Part shown: piece by piece, positions 44,134 through 54,330 of the stretch
Layout of the letters: the number at the start of each line of letters is the position of its first letter
How positions within the stretch are numbered: the stretch's first letter is position 1
Source: Branchipolynoe longqiensis
Taxonomy: Eukaryota; Annelida; Polychaeta; Phyllodocida; Polynoidae
Direction of reading: 5' to 3'
NCBI GenBank assembly: GCA_030323885.1
Contig: CM059199.1
Location: 38,572,590-38,636,589 of the forward strand
Length of the DNA stretch: 64,000 bases
The notes under the pieces: model-generated
The model's input: the letters and a program-made list of their open reading frames with translations, nothing else
The model's database searches: none
What the model was told of the DNA's origin: nothing
Program-made: the position numbers and the translations under genes

Positions 44134-44370
44134 GGATACATTATTTGTCATCACCGAATCACCGATCCTTCAGCCATTCATAATCTTTTTTTAAATCGTT
44201 GGTAAATATGTTTATTCTGCTGAATAGGTCCTTTTGTCAGTGCCGAAGCACTGGTCTTCCAGCCATTTTGTTCAATTCAGGATAATTTACACATACATGA
44301 TCTATAATGTATTTATGTATTAAAGTGAGCAATGCATCATTGTTAAATCCGCAATTTGCAGCATATAGTA
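44134..44370. repeat. sequence with repeat family F6
   Basis: 44208-44300 (tttattctgctgaatagg, cagtgccgaagcactggtc) matches 51690-51765 (inverted) and 63240-63320. It has a small hairpin agtgc...gcact. Confidence 0.45.
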
Positions 44371-44512
44371 CTGTAGTAGTCTGCAATTAGCCTGATAGAC
44401 CGGTATGTGTCGGTAGGGGGATGGCACCAGGGAGGCTAGGTGGTGTAAGAGATGTGGGTTTGATTCCCGCTCGAGAACCAATATGTCAAATTGTTATCAC
44501 CCCCACGACAGT
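44371..44512 (+). mobile_element. SINE family 2, plus
   Basis: Starts ctgtagtagtctgc, has the tRNA-like ggaggctaggtggtgtaag and gggtttgattcccgctc, and ends cacccccacgacagt. Internally shortened. Confidence 0.7.
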
Positions 44513-44886
44513 ACAATGGATTTCTGACAGTTACCCAAAGGTATCGCAACAATATTACAACATTAGGGTCATGTGACTGACTACACGCAAATAGATCAAT
44601 ATGGGTATGTTTATGGCATTTACAATGTGGACAAGATATCTTCTGTTTTCACTTAGAGTAGTAGGTAAATATTTCATCGAACTGACAATGACTCCAACTG
44701 ACCATACCCAATGTTAAACTTTAGCTATAACCCTACACGAATACACAAGACGTGGCCCCATTCTGGCTAGTTGTAGTAGTTTGCTAGTTGCAGTTTGTTG
44801 TGTTAGTGTTGACAGTCACTTGCCAGCAATACAAGACCCACTGTTGATTTAGACTCATCCACTTGGTGCATTTGTTTTTTGAATAT
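44513..44886. other. unique sequence
   Basis: No recognised feature. Confidence 0.3.
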
Positions 44887-45110
44887 TGTAGTAGTCTGTA
44901 CATGAGCCCCACTACCACGTGGTGGCTGAAGACACTACGCCGCACACCTATGCAGTTACTCTGAACTGTGCTAGGTGGTGGCAGGCTAGCCACTGGGCAG
45001 ACCCCAACGGGGCTGCCCTCTACTGCATGTGGCTAGCTCACCCCCCACCCAGCTATAGAGGCGATGTGGGACCTGGCGAGTTAGGGGGTGGGGCAGTTCA
45101 GTGTTGACGC
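44887..45110 (+). repeat. dispersed repeat family F4
   Basis: tgtagtagtctgtacatgag, then ggtggtggcaggctagcc and gcgatgtgggacctggc, matching 6597. Confidence 0.6.
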
Positions 45111-45354
45111 CACGGAGAGCGGAGAGGTTTTGCAATAAATCAGGTTGAAGCATACTGATACTGAATGTTGGCGTTCTTCCGTGAGTGTGTGACGGTGTGG
45201 GGGAAGACTGTGGGCCATCACAATATTTTATTTGGACTGTCACTGTTATTTGTCAATGGATGACTTGTAAATATTGGAAGAAGGACAACAAGTAAATGGT
45301 GAGAACTGAGTATGAAGACTTGGTGGACAGCCACCTTAGATTTGGTTATGCCAT

Positions 45355-46620
45355 GGTTCCAGTTATTTCCATTTATTTCCATTTATTCACATTTATTCAT
45401 GTATGTTTTCACATTTATTCGCATTTATTCACATTTATTCAGATATATTCGCAGTTATTCAGATTTATTCAGATTATTCACATTAATTCACATTTATTCA
45501 CATTGTTTCACATTATTCACCTTTATTAACATTTATTCACATTTTTTCACATTTATTAACCTTTATCAGATTTACTAATATGTATTCACCTTTATTGACC
45601 TTAATTCACATTTCTTTACCTTTACTCACATTTCTTCACCATTATTCACATGTATTAACATTCATTCACCTTTAGTCACCTTTATTAACCTTTATTAAGG
45701 TTTACTCACCTTCATTAACCTTTCTTCAGATGTACCCACATGTATTCACCTTTATTGACCTTAAATTCACATTTCACCTTTACTCATATTTCTTAACCAT
45801 TATCCACATGTATTAACATTCATTCACCTTTATTTACATTTCTTCACCTTTACTCACAATTCTTAACCATTATTCACATGCATTAACATTCATTCACGTT
45901 TATTTACATTTCTTCATCTTTATTCACAAGCATTAACATTCATTCACCTTTATTTACATTTCTTCACCATTATTCACCTTTACTCACATTTCTTCATCAT
46001 TATTCACATTTCTTTACCATTATTCACAAGCATTAACATTCATTCACCTTTATTTACATTTCTTCACCATTATTCACATTTCTTCACCATTATTCACATG
46101 TTTTAATATTCATTCACCTTTATTTACTTGCATTCACCTTTATTCACCTTTACTCAGATTTGTTCACCATTATTCACATGTATTAACATCCCTTCACCTT
46201 TAGTTACATTTCTTCACCTTTATTCACCGTTACTCACATTTCTTCACCATTATTGTTATTTCTTCACCATTATTCACATGTATTAACATGCATTCACCTT
46301 TATTTACATTTATTCACCTTTACTTACCGCTACTCACATTTCTTCACCATTATTCACATTTATTCACCATTATTCACATGCATTAACATTCTTTCACCTT
46401 TATTCACCTGTCTTCACCTTTCTTCACCATTACTCACATTTCTTCAACATTATTCACATTTCTTCACTCTGTTTTTTACATGTCTTCATATTTATTCACA
46501 TTTCTTCATATTTACTCACACTCATTCACATTTATTCACATTTATTCTAATTTATTTAAGTTATTTCCAATTATTTCCTGTTATTTCCACTTATTTCCCG
46601 TTATATACATTTATTTTACA
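45355..46620. repeat. AT-rich ~11-bp satellite
   Basis: Units of 10-12 bp of ttcac-tttat type, with longer repeated phrases of ~70-90 bp (attaacattcattcaccttt, catttcttcaccattattca). ORFs at 45296-46666 are artefacts. The split-repeat element at 46634 is inserted at its right edge. Confidence 0.9.
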
Positions 46621-46633
46621 GGTATTTAAATTG

Positions 46634-46877
46634 ATTGTCCATGATGTGCGCAACATGGGTAATTGAATGAACGAGACTGTGAATCTCAGTAGATTAGGGC
46701 ACCATGGCGCCGACTATATATGGTGGCGACATCTATATTCACTTTTAGAACTAAAATGGCCGCCGATTGACGCGCCACCTATAGTGATTTCCAGTCAAGC
46801 CGATGACGTGGCACTGGAGATATTCACTTCGACCAGACTTTTCAAACCGAGAGGACGTACTTCTGCCGCCCAGATTT
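46634..46877 (+). repeat. A1 split direct repeat
   Basis: 244 bp beginning attgtccatgatgtgcg and ending cgcccagattt. Near-identical to A2. Confidence 0.9.
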
Positions 46878-46950
46878 CGATTGTAACTGGAGCGAGCATG
46901 ACAGATGAAAAAATCCAAGAACATTAGGTCGAAGTCAGTGGCAACACCTC

Positions 46951-47946
46951 ATGAATCTACGCCGTAAAGCTAGCCTTGCTCAAGTCAAAAAATGGATCGG
47001 CGCGAGGCACGGCGAGATGAAAGTGACAAAAACAAAATGGACACGACAAGAAAGCCTGCAGGCGGCCATGACAGCATGCTTGACGGATCGATATGGAGGC
47101 GATCGCTTAAACCGACAAACCATTGCGGTACAATCGGCTGAAACCTACTATCACCAGCAAGTGGACGCGACAAAGTACGCGGAGCGATGGAAATACAGGT
47201 ACGGTGGGCTTCGCCGGCGGAGTGCTGAGGTCACGATACGAGGAGGCGGCCATGACAGCACGCTCGACGATCACAATGTAGGCGATCGGTTAAACCGACA
47301 AGACATCGCTCCTCCACGGTACAATCGGCTGAAACTTCTTCTGATGCTGGCCGATGGTTTGAACGTTGGAATTCTCACGACTGTGGGTTCAAATCTTGTT
47401 CACTCGATCGCTGGCGGCATCGGAGGCGTGCCGGTAGAGGAGGACGTGTTATCTACGACGCAGCTTTCTCCGAGCTGGCGCCATGCTGACGTCATGCTGC
47501 AAGGAGGCGGCCATGACAGCATGCTCGACCGATCGTTAAGGAGGCGATCGTTTGAATCGACATGCCAAATGGACGCAACGAGCAACCCTGTGGACGTAGG
47601 ATTAATCGTGGCGCTGGCTACAGTACAAAACCAAATTGACGATCTCAAAACTGACATTGGTGCATGTATCGATGAACCGCATGAAGCACGTAGTAAAAAA
47701 GGGTTTGTGACATCATGCCACGTGGAGGCGGACATGACAGCATGCTCGGTATTTCATGGACACGATCGATCGGAGCGACCCCCGGAGACACTACAACATG
47801 GTCAATGCACCGATACAACGTCGATGCTACGGACCTCATGGACGTGGTCTGGCTACTTCGCAAAAACGGTTGGACCTATTAAGGTCGGGATTGGTGCTCG
47901 GATCGCTAGTCATGAAGTCCTGAGTGCCAATGTCGGCACCCAATAA
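46951..47946 (+). CDS. 331-codon ORF of unknown function in the element
   Basis: An uninterrupted ATG-to-stop frame just behind A1, where Ngaro-type elements carry a gag-like ORF. The N-terminus is basic (MNLRRKASLAQVKKWIG, then KVTKTKW). It has no zinc knuckle or known domain that I can see. The frame contains four degenerate copies of a DNA motif (ggaggcggccatgacagcat), giving repeated GGHDS and GDRLNRQ peptides. It may be a real structural protein or an ORF kept open by chance in repeated DNA. Confidence 0.4.
   Translation: MNLRRKASLAQVKKWIGARHGEMKVTKTKWTRQESLQAAMTACLTDRYGGDRLNRQTIAVQSAETYYHQQVDATKYAERWKYRYGGLRRRSAEVTIRGGGHDSTLDDHNVGDRLNRQDIAPPRYNRLKLLLMLADGLNVGILTTVGSNLVHSIAGGIGGVPVEEDVLSTTQLSPSWRHADVMLQGGGHDSMLDRSLRRRSFESTCQMDATSNPVDVGLIVALATVQNQIDDLKTDIGACIDEPHEARSKKGFVTSCHVEADMTACSVFHGHDRSERPPETLQHGQCTDTTSMLRTSWTWSGYFAKTVGPIKVGIGARIASHEVLSANVGTQ
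47058..47790 (+). repeat. four dispersed gcggccatgacagcatg motif copies
   Basis: Copies start near 47058, 47242, 47503 and 47724. The first three are followed by aggcgatcg-ttaaaccgaca-type sequence; two are also followed by gtacaatcggctgaaac. Spacing is 184, 261 and 221 bp. Confidence 0.75.
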
Positions 47947-47949
47947 CAA

Positions 47950-48874
47950 GATGAAGGTAAACGAGTCAGCTTTCCTCCTTGGAAATGGATCTGAAAACCC
48001 GGCGTTATAAGGGAGGGAAAACAGAAAGTAATAATTCTGACAATTCTTTCATATACCCAGACCCTTCATTTGTTAAATGCCAATGCATAGATGGTGTTGG
48101 TGGTGATACTATATAGTCACTGACCGACCATACAAGATATAAATGACATGGCCGCAGGGAAAGATCCCTCCGTCTAAAACCTCATCTCGAATGCTGACAT
48201 CAGCAAACTGCATATACAACCGCCAGTGCTGACATTACAGAAATGGTGACCAACATCAAGAACCAAAAACACAAAAAGTCAAGTAACAAAAGCTGACACT
48301 CCACACTCTAATTCTCAATGTTGACATCAGCGAACCTCACATGCAACCGACAGCATTGACAATACAGGAATGGTGACCCACATCAAGAACACAAAACTGA
48401 CACTGCATAGAAGCAACCGGTCCCCATGCTATGTTGATGTACTCGTAGAACAAAGTGACCAGGCTTAAGTATACATAGCCACACCAAAGTCACGAGTATA
48501 GCAACCTCCTGGATGAGAGCTGAATTTGTCTGCAGACCATGTCAAAGGCTGAGAGATCAAATTGTAAGATGTCAATTCAAAAAGTGCTCTGCTTTCTTGT
48601 TGTATCTCATAAGCTTAATAACGCTACCAAGCCGTATCACCATGGCGCTCTTCTAACAATTAAAGTGCAACATCACTAGGCACACGACATAACAGGATGA
48701 CGATCTTCAGCCAATATCTCAAAAGGCCTACAATGCGTGATAAGAATCACACAAAAATCACACAGGCTTAAGTATACATAGCCACTCTAGAGTCATGAGT
48801 ATAGCAACATCCTACACGAAAGCTGAATTTGTCTGAAGACCATGTTTTAAAAACCCACAGCTCGAGGCGATACC
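47950..48874. other. element interior without RT
   Basis: No long ORF and no RT motif in any frame. It has two direct repeats: tgctgacat/attgaca with aatggtgac-cacatcaagaac (about 48219 and 48349), and gcttaagtatacatagccac to gctgaatttgtctg (48464 and 48768). Confidence 0.55.
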
Positions 48875-49249
48875 ATGTCAGAAGCTAACAAATCACAATC
48901 TGAGATGAAATCTGGTTGTCGCCCTCAAACATCTCTCTCCACAACAAGTGCACAAATACACCATCGTAATAAACAGAGACAATGCAACCTCACAGCAAGT
49001 GCTCAGTTCCGGGGCAGGTTGCGACCCTGTCATCTGCGCCTGTGCCCGGGAGATCTGGCTGTTTGCCGCACGAAGGAGTACCGACATTCTTGTCCGACAC
49101 AAACCAAGAAAGGACATCATTCTCCTGATGCTCGAAGTCGTATGTGTTTCGACTTGCGTGCAAGGAGTCTAGCCCAGAGACTTGTTGCTGAGGCCGACCT
49201 GGAATCGGTGATTGTGACACATGACAATGCTTTGACCCCTAACCAGTAA
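48875..49249 (+). CDS. 124-codon ORF before the recombinase
   Basis: Starts MSEANKSQSEMKSG and ends ESVIVTHDNALTPNQ; rich in Arg, Ser and Gln. No domain recognised. It could be the remaining N-terminal part of the recombinase ORF. A pyrimidine-rich acceptor-like site (tctccccag) follows at 49281-49289, but the obvious donor (49246) would not keep the frame. Confidence 0.3.
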   Translation: MSEANKSQSEMKSGCRPQTSLSTTSAQIHHRNKQRQCNLTASAQFRGRLRPCHLRLCPGDLAVCRTKEYRHSCPTQTKKGHHSPDARSRMCFDLRARSLAQRLVAEADLESVIVTHDNALTPNQ

Positions 49250-49288
49250 CCTGGGATCGATATTTAAATTTGTTGCCTTCTCTCCCCA

Positions 49289-50041
49289 GGTTACTCACAA
49301 CGTCACCATCAGCGGCTTCTTGATGCCATTAAGGCGGGGCTGGCGATTGGGACCTGGAGGAATAAGGCAGCCCAGGCAAGGGAATACTACATTTATATGC
49401 AAGAACACCACGCAGACCCGCTGCGATCATCGCAGTATCACGTTATGTCGTATCTAATACACCTCAAAGATCGACTTACATTACCAAGTGCCATATTGAA
49501 CTACTGGTGCTAGCTACTATCATCGCACACTCCTCCGACAGAGTAACCTGTTTCCTAAATTTGGCAGCTCTGGCCCTGGCCACTATCTTCGGGCCAAGGA
49601 TGTGAGGATAACCGCAGTGGTCATCAATGTCCGAGTCCGGTAATCAAAAACAATACAAGTCATCGTCTCCAAGAGACATTTCTCGTTCCGGCGATACCTG
49701 GATCGCCCTACTGTCCATGTCAAGCGTGGAAGGATTACGTGTCCAGGACACCACTTCACCCCGATGGCCCTGCCTTCCTGACTACCAACGGATCACCTCT
49801 ACGTGCAACCGCGTTGCTTGACACCATCCGACTGGCCCTGTCCGTGGCAGGTCATCCGGCCCCAGCGGCAATGACACTGCATAGTCTGAGACGAGGTGGT
49901 GCACTAGCCTGTGCTCTGCAACGATCGTCAATCAGCAACATCAAACACTTGGGTCATTGGACCACTGACGCAGTGCATGATTATGTACCAAGGCAGTCAG
50001 TTTCATCGGCTCCCAGGACACTTGCTCTATTTTTTGGTTAA
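49289..50041 (+). pseudogene. tyrosine recombinase, degenerate
   Basis: 49289-49510 encodes an N-terminal core-binding (SAM-like) region: GLAIGTWRNKAAQAREYYIY, SQYHVMSYLIHLKDRLTLPS, then a stop. After a deletion of probably 50 or more codons comes catalytic box 1 in a shifted frame (LLRQSNLFPKF, Arg at 49536; stop at 49641) and the beta-strand Lys (SKTIQ at 49644). The C-terminal part, open from 49739 to 50041, has HSLRRGGA (His48, Arg51), GHW (His73, Trp74) and Tyr82 in VHDYVPR. All five catalytic positions are readable, but the frame is broken. The stop codon lies in B1. Confidence 0.8.
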
Positions 50042-50159
50042 GTGCCTGTAATCCTTGAAATATCTAAGGTCATCTCATCATGAAAGAGTAATGTAACAAG
50101 CTAAGATAGAAAGAATTAAAATTGCCACTTTATACTACTGTCTCGTTCTGTTTTCAATT
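50036..50159 (+). repeat. B1 split direct repeat
   Basis: 124 bp from ggttaagtgcctg to ttttcaatt, identical to B2. It overlaps A2 by attg-type bases and includes the recombinase stop codon. Confidence 0.92.
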
Positions 50160-50489
50160 GTCCATGATGTGCGCAACATGGGTAATTGAATGAACGAGAC
50201 TGTGAATCTCAGTAGATTAGGGCACCATGGCGCCGACTATATTCTATTCTTAGAACTAATAACTTTGGCCGCTGATCGACGCGCCATCTACATGATACTT
50301 CTTGAACTACGCAGTTAGATTAAAATCAGACTGGTGGCGACATCTATATTCACTTTTAGAACTAAAATGGCCGCCGATTGACGCGCCACCTATAATGATT
50401 TCCAGTCAAAGCCGATGACGTGGCACTGGAGATATTCACTTCGACCAGACTTTTCAAACCGAGAGGACGTACTTCTGCCGCCCAGATTT
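50157..50489 (+). repeat. A2 split direct repeat
   Basis: 333 bp; equals A1 plus an extra ~88-bp block near 50242-50330 that is itself a diverged copy of adjacent A sequence (ttagaactaataactttggc against ttagaactaaaatggccgc). Confidence 0.92.
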
Positions 50490-50527
50490 GCCGTCCCACC
50501 CACCCAACTAATATGATGTATCGATAG
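50490..50527 (+). other. A2-B2 spacer
   Basis: 38 bp (gccgtcccacccacccaac, then taatatgatgtatcgatag) unique to the right end of the element. Confidence 0.7.
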
Positions 50528-50651
50528 GGTTAAGTGCCTGTAATCCTTGAAATATCTAAGGTCATCTCATCATGAAAGAGTAATGTAACAAGCTAAGATA
50601 GAAAGAATTAAAATTGCCACTTTATACTACTGTCTCGTTCTGTTTTCAATT
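50528..50651 (+). repeat. B2 split direct repeat
   Basis: Identical to B1; forms the right terminus of the element. Confidence 0.92.
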
Positions 50652-50802
50652 ACAGTTATTTACACACTTCTTTGATGTTTGAAATACTCGCTAACCAATG
50701 GAAGTTGCATAAAAACGGGTACAATGTTATGCTTTGCATTAATTCCCTTTACCCCTTATATTTAACTTTTTCCTTTGCATATTCTAAACTGGTGGAAATA
50801 CA

Positions 50803-51013
50803 ATGATGGGATAGCTGACTGAGTTACAGTGTCCCTCTCCCATGTTGGTAGATAATGTGATCGTGGGTTCGAACCCTAGCCGAGTCAAACCAATGACTTA
50901 AAAATTGATACTTGTCGCTTCCTAGCCTGGCGCTCAGCATTATTAGGATAGGGCAATGAGCAGTGGAATAAGGAAGACCAATCGTCCCCGCTTAAACAAC
51001 TAATCTACCAATG
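50803..51013 (+). mobile_element. SINE family 1b, plus
   Basis: Head with B box ggttcgaaccctag, middle, then the alternative tail agcagtggaataaggaagacc, shortened, ending aactaatctacc. Confidence 0.75.
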
Positions 51014-52258
51014 GGTCATTGCCATTCCAGTTCCTGGGAGAATGGGGCTACATGAGTTGGGTGGAACTCTTAATGGTGTAGTATACCCGACAGTTTGGTG
51101 GATTAAGGTTTAGTCCAAGCGTTGTGGTTCTGACAGTGAACTTGGTATTATAGGGTCTTTGTATAAACATAGACACTAATCAAGTCTGTACTGGACTACT
51201 GAATGACTGAAACGTACAATCCTCCAAGCATTGTTTATCCCATTATTACTAACAACCTACTTACTCAAACTACTTCATGTAGTCAAAAAACACACCTGAG
51301 GTATTACCCTTTTAAGGATACCCCTATAAGCTAACCACACTCTATCTAACAGAATAAACAAACCATTCTACTAACATTCACTCCATCTCAAAATGTAAAC
51401 TCCAACAACATGATAGTTTTGCAGTTCACAACATAGTAAGTAGGCATACAAACCTATGAAGGGAAACTATGCACCTAACCACTCCATAATGTAAAGGTCT
51501 ATTCAATACACATGTATGTATCAAGTGTGTAGAAATAAAATATATAACTGCTATTTTTGTATGTGAATTGTCAAACTATACCATATGTAAGTCTTTGAAT
51601 GTTTGATATTGTTATTTCAGCTGATTTGGGCTAGCTGCTGGTGACGATATCAGACTACATGTGCATATATTGTAAATAACTGTATTGTCACATGGCTGGA
51701 AGACCAGTGCCACAGTGCTGACAAAATACTTTATTCAATGAATAAACTATATTTACAACAAAACAAAAAAAACTAGGTGTACAGACTTGCCCATAAACCA
51801 TCCCACGCCTCCTATGCATCCATCCCAGTTACTTGCTCAGTTATGGCTGCTTAAATAACTCATAACATCCCCACACAATAAGGACCTGGCAATAAAAGCA
51901 ACTAGTGGTTGTCCTTACTCTGCACACTAATCAGATGGAAGTCTTATACCTACCTGCCGAGGGTCCTAGCTTCCATACTCGAAGGCATGCAGAAGGATTC
52001 AGGTAGTTGAAATAATGCAAGACCGACATAATAAATATTGGAATACATTGTTCTTGTTGTATGTTACATGGTGTACATTGAGTGGTTAAATGTTTGAGGC
52101 TCACAGACGCTTAACATAGGCCCATCATTTTTTTAATCTTATAAGCTGAAGTGGGTGGAATGACAAATTCGAGAGCCTGTAGTAGGCCTACATGTCTTGA
52201 TGGATCGGGCGCTTAGGTGGAAGTGAGTCAAAAGCTTTGCATGGCTAAGGCATAGCAT
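51014..52258. other. AT-rich sequence, mostly unique
   Basis: 51130-51165 (ggtattatagggtctttg) resembles one end of MITE M6, and 51690-51765 is repeat F6 inverted. No gene recognised. Confidence 0.35.
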
Positions 52259-52609
52259 TAAACCCATGTCACACATCACCGGATTGGAGGAAACAGAAAG
52301 AAACCAAACAAAGTCCGTTGATATTCCGGTTTGTGTCCTTACAAGTTTTGAACATGCACAAAACTTGGAATGGATGCCGCCGGATTGACGTCTATGTTTC
52401 GTGTCCGGTTTGAATCTGTTTAGTCCGCTTACTGTCCATTGGCTATCCGTTCATGTCCGTTTCATGTCCGTTTCATGTCCGTTCGTCCAGCGGCCTTTGA
52501 CCCAATATCGCAACATTTTGACACATTTTAATACATTTTGATACTTATGATGCCCGGACTAGTCAATTCTGTCTGTTTCTCAATCTGGTGATGTGTGACA
52601 GAGGCTTTA
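52259..52609. mobile_element. MITE family M3, inverted copy
   Basis: TIRs taaacccatgtcacacatc and the inverse ending gatgtgtgacagaggcttta. Collinear, inverted, with 5623-6058, including gcggcctttgacccaatatc. Only about three 11-bp units remain at 52450-52485. Confidence 0.78.
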
Positions 52610-52904
52610 GACGGTAGGTAGCGTGCGATTTGGAACCCAGCCGAGGCGATAGTTCACTCCGGTATCGCTAGCTGGCAGTGGTGAGAGTCCATACAGTTGG
52701 TATGCTGTCGGACACGTGCATTCAATCACCCATGTTCTTGGAAAAATGAACAATGGAAGCTGAACACAGCAATATGATAATTGGGACCAGTGTGATGAAA
52801 GCATAAATGTAGTTTTATCATAGCGAAAGACTTACATAAATTTAATCCTGCATATCCAATTTGATTACTGGTGAACTCAAAGTGTCATCGCCCTAAATGT
52901 GGCC
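52610..52904. other. unique sequence
   Basis: No recognised feature. Confidence 0.3.
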
Positions 52905-52945
52905 TATGCTGCTGACACGGCGTAAAGCAACCACCAATCAATCAA
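52905..52945 (+). mobile_element. dispersed repeat with (caat)n end
   Basis: gctgctgacacggcgtaaag, then caatcaatcaatcatc; the reverse of 34262-34320. Confidence 0.55.
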
Positions 52946-52975
52946 TCATCATTAAACATGTATTGCAGGTGACCT

Positions 52976-53085
52976 GTGTTACCCTGCTACAAGTCACCAT
53001 GAGTGTGCACTGTCACAAGTCGGTACCTGTCCTGATATGTCCTTAGATGTTGCTACAATGTAAAACAACAAACAAGCAAACAGCT
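52976..53085 (+). mobile_element. SINE family 1 3' part, plus
   Basis: aagtcaccatgagtgtgcac to taaaacaacaaacaagc; 5'-truncated. Confidence 0.7.
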
Positions 53086-53124
53086 GTGTATTTGTAAGAT
53101 TGTTGGTGTTCGCCACAAACATTA

Positions 53125-53275
53125 ATTTGGATTTATTTTCATTGGAAATATCCCTAAAGTTATCAGATTAGAATAAAAATCACTTCAAAACCGAGAACAT
53201 TAGAATGATGATCACACTATATGTATCTGAGAAAACAGCAGAAACTGTAGCAAATATCATGTTGTAAGTTAAAGC
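53125..53275. mobile_element. possible MITE family M4 interior
   Basis: Shares ggaaatatccctaaagtt, aaatcacttcaaa and tatgtatctgagaaaa with 19432-19795; no TIRs left. Confidence 0.35.
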
Positions 53276-53379
53276 AAGGGCGAGAGTGAAACTTGTATGA
53301 TGATCATTCAGTGTGGCTGTCAGGAAACACTAGGAACCCAAAAGGAATAGGATAGGTTCTGCACGGGCAGTTTCAGAGG

Positions 53380-53625
53380 GGATGGCCGAATGAGTTGAGC
53401 GTCCGCCACAAGCTTTGGTAGGTCATGGGATTCGAATCCACGGGTTCGCACCCTCGTCGAATCAAACTAATGACTTAAACAATTATTGTTGTTGCTACCT
53501 AGCCTGGTGCTTGGCATTATTAGAATAGGTCAAGGAGCAGTGGAATGAAGAAGACCAATCGCCTGTGATTGCAATTTCCCCTGATTAATCAACTGATGTA
53601 CCCAACAAAAAAACAACCAAAAGTG
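53380..53625 (+). mobile_element. SINE family 1b, plus
   Basis: Head with duplicated B-box-like motifs (gattcgaatcc, ggttcgcaccc), middle and the alternative tail ending acaaaaaaacaacc. Confidence 0.78.
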
Positions 53626-53632
53626 TACATGT

Positions 53633-54330
53633 TTGTTGTCTGTTGGGGGTTTTTGAATCCTGGCAACATCCAAGGTCATATCATCAGGACGAGTATCGAC
53701 TTGTGACAGTGCACACTCATGGTGACTTTATATTGCTACCCTACTGCGAGATAAGGCCACCACCACCAGGAGTCAATTTCTCTCTGAGTCACATTATCCT
53801 GATACTAATCTAACCAGTCCGTGCGGTATCCTAGTAATACCGAGCATCAGGCTAGGTAGCTACAAGTATCAACTTTGTAAGTGATTGGTTTGATTCGGCC
53901 ATGATTTGAACTCCTGAACCTTCCACCTAAGACCAGACGGGATGGCCGAATGAGTTGAGCGTCCAGTTACCGTGTTGGTAGATCGTGGATTTCGAACCCA
54001 CATGTTTGAACCCTGGTTGAGTCAAGCCAATGACTTAACAAAATTATACTTGTCATTTCCTAGCCAGCTGCACGGCATAATTAGGATAGAGCACGGACTG
54101 GTTGCCTCAGTGTCAGGACAATGTGACTGAGTGGGACATCATGCCATGCTGCTGACGGTCTTGACTCCCAGTGGGACAGCACTATATAGTGACCATGAGT
54201 GCGAACTGTCACGGGTCGGCACCCGTCCTGATATGACCATAGATGTTTCCAGAACATAACATGTCAACAACCAACCAAGCTTCCGCATGGGAAGCCTGCG
54301 CTCTACCGATTGGGCGACCACGTCCGGTTT
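53633..54330 (-). mobile_element. SINE family 1, minus, split by a plus SINE
   Basis: Tail and body at 53633-53930; the tRNA-like head resumes at 54281 (ttccgcatgggaagcctgcg) to 54330. Confidence 0.75.
53931..54280 (+). mobile_element. SINE family 1, full length, plus, nested
   Basis: Complete copy starting gaccagacgggatggccgaa, with duplicated B-box-like motifs (tttcgaaccc, tttgaaccctgg), inserted in the head of the antisense SINE. Confidence 0.85.

Larger units (their letters stand above)
46634..50651 (+). mobile_element. Ngaro/PAT-like tyrosine-recombinase element, RT-less
   Basis: Order: A1 (46634-46877), internal region, B1 (50036-50159), A2 (50157-50489), B2 (50528-50651). This A1...B1-A2-B2 order is the split direct repeat arrangement of Ngaro and PAT tyrosine-recombinase retrotransposons. 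Inside are a 331-codon ORF and a broken tyrosine recombinase. I find no reverse transcriptase, RNase H or methylase between them. B1 and B2 are identical; A1 and A2 differ by a substitution, a 1-bp indel and one ~88-bp block, so the insertion looks recent. The flanks share only att, with no target duplication. Confidence 0.75.

Noticed and set aside
46667..46927. 86-codon ORF at the left end of the split-repeat element
   Set aside because: It lies almost wholly in the A1 terminal repeat, which also occurs as A2 with an interrupting block, so coding use is unlikely.
49246..49289. 44-bp intron in the recombinase
   Set aside because: The acceptor (tctccccag) is good but the donor is weak and splicing would not join the flanking frames correctly.
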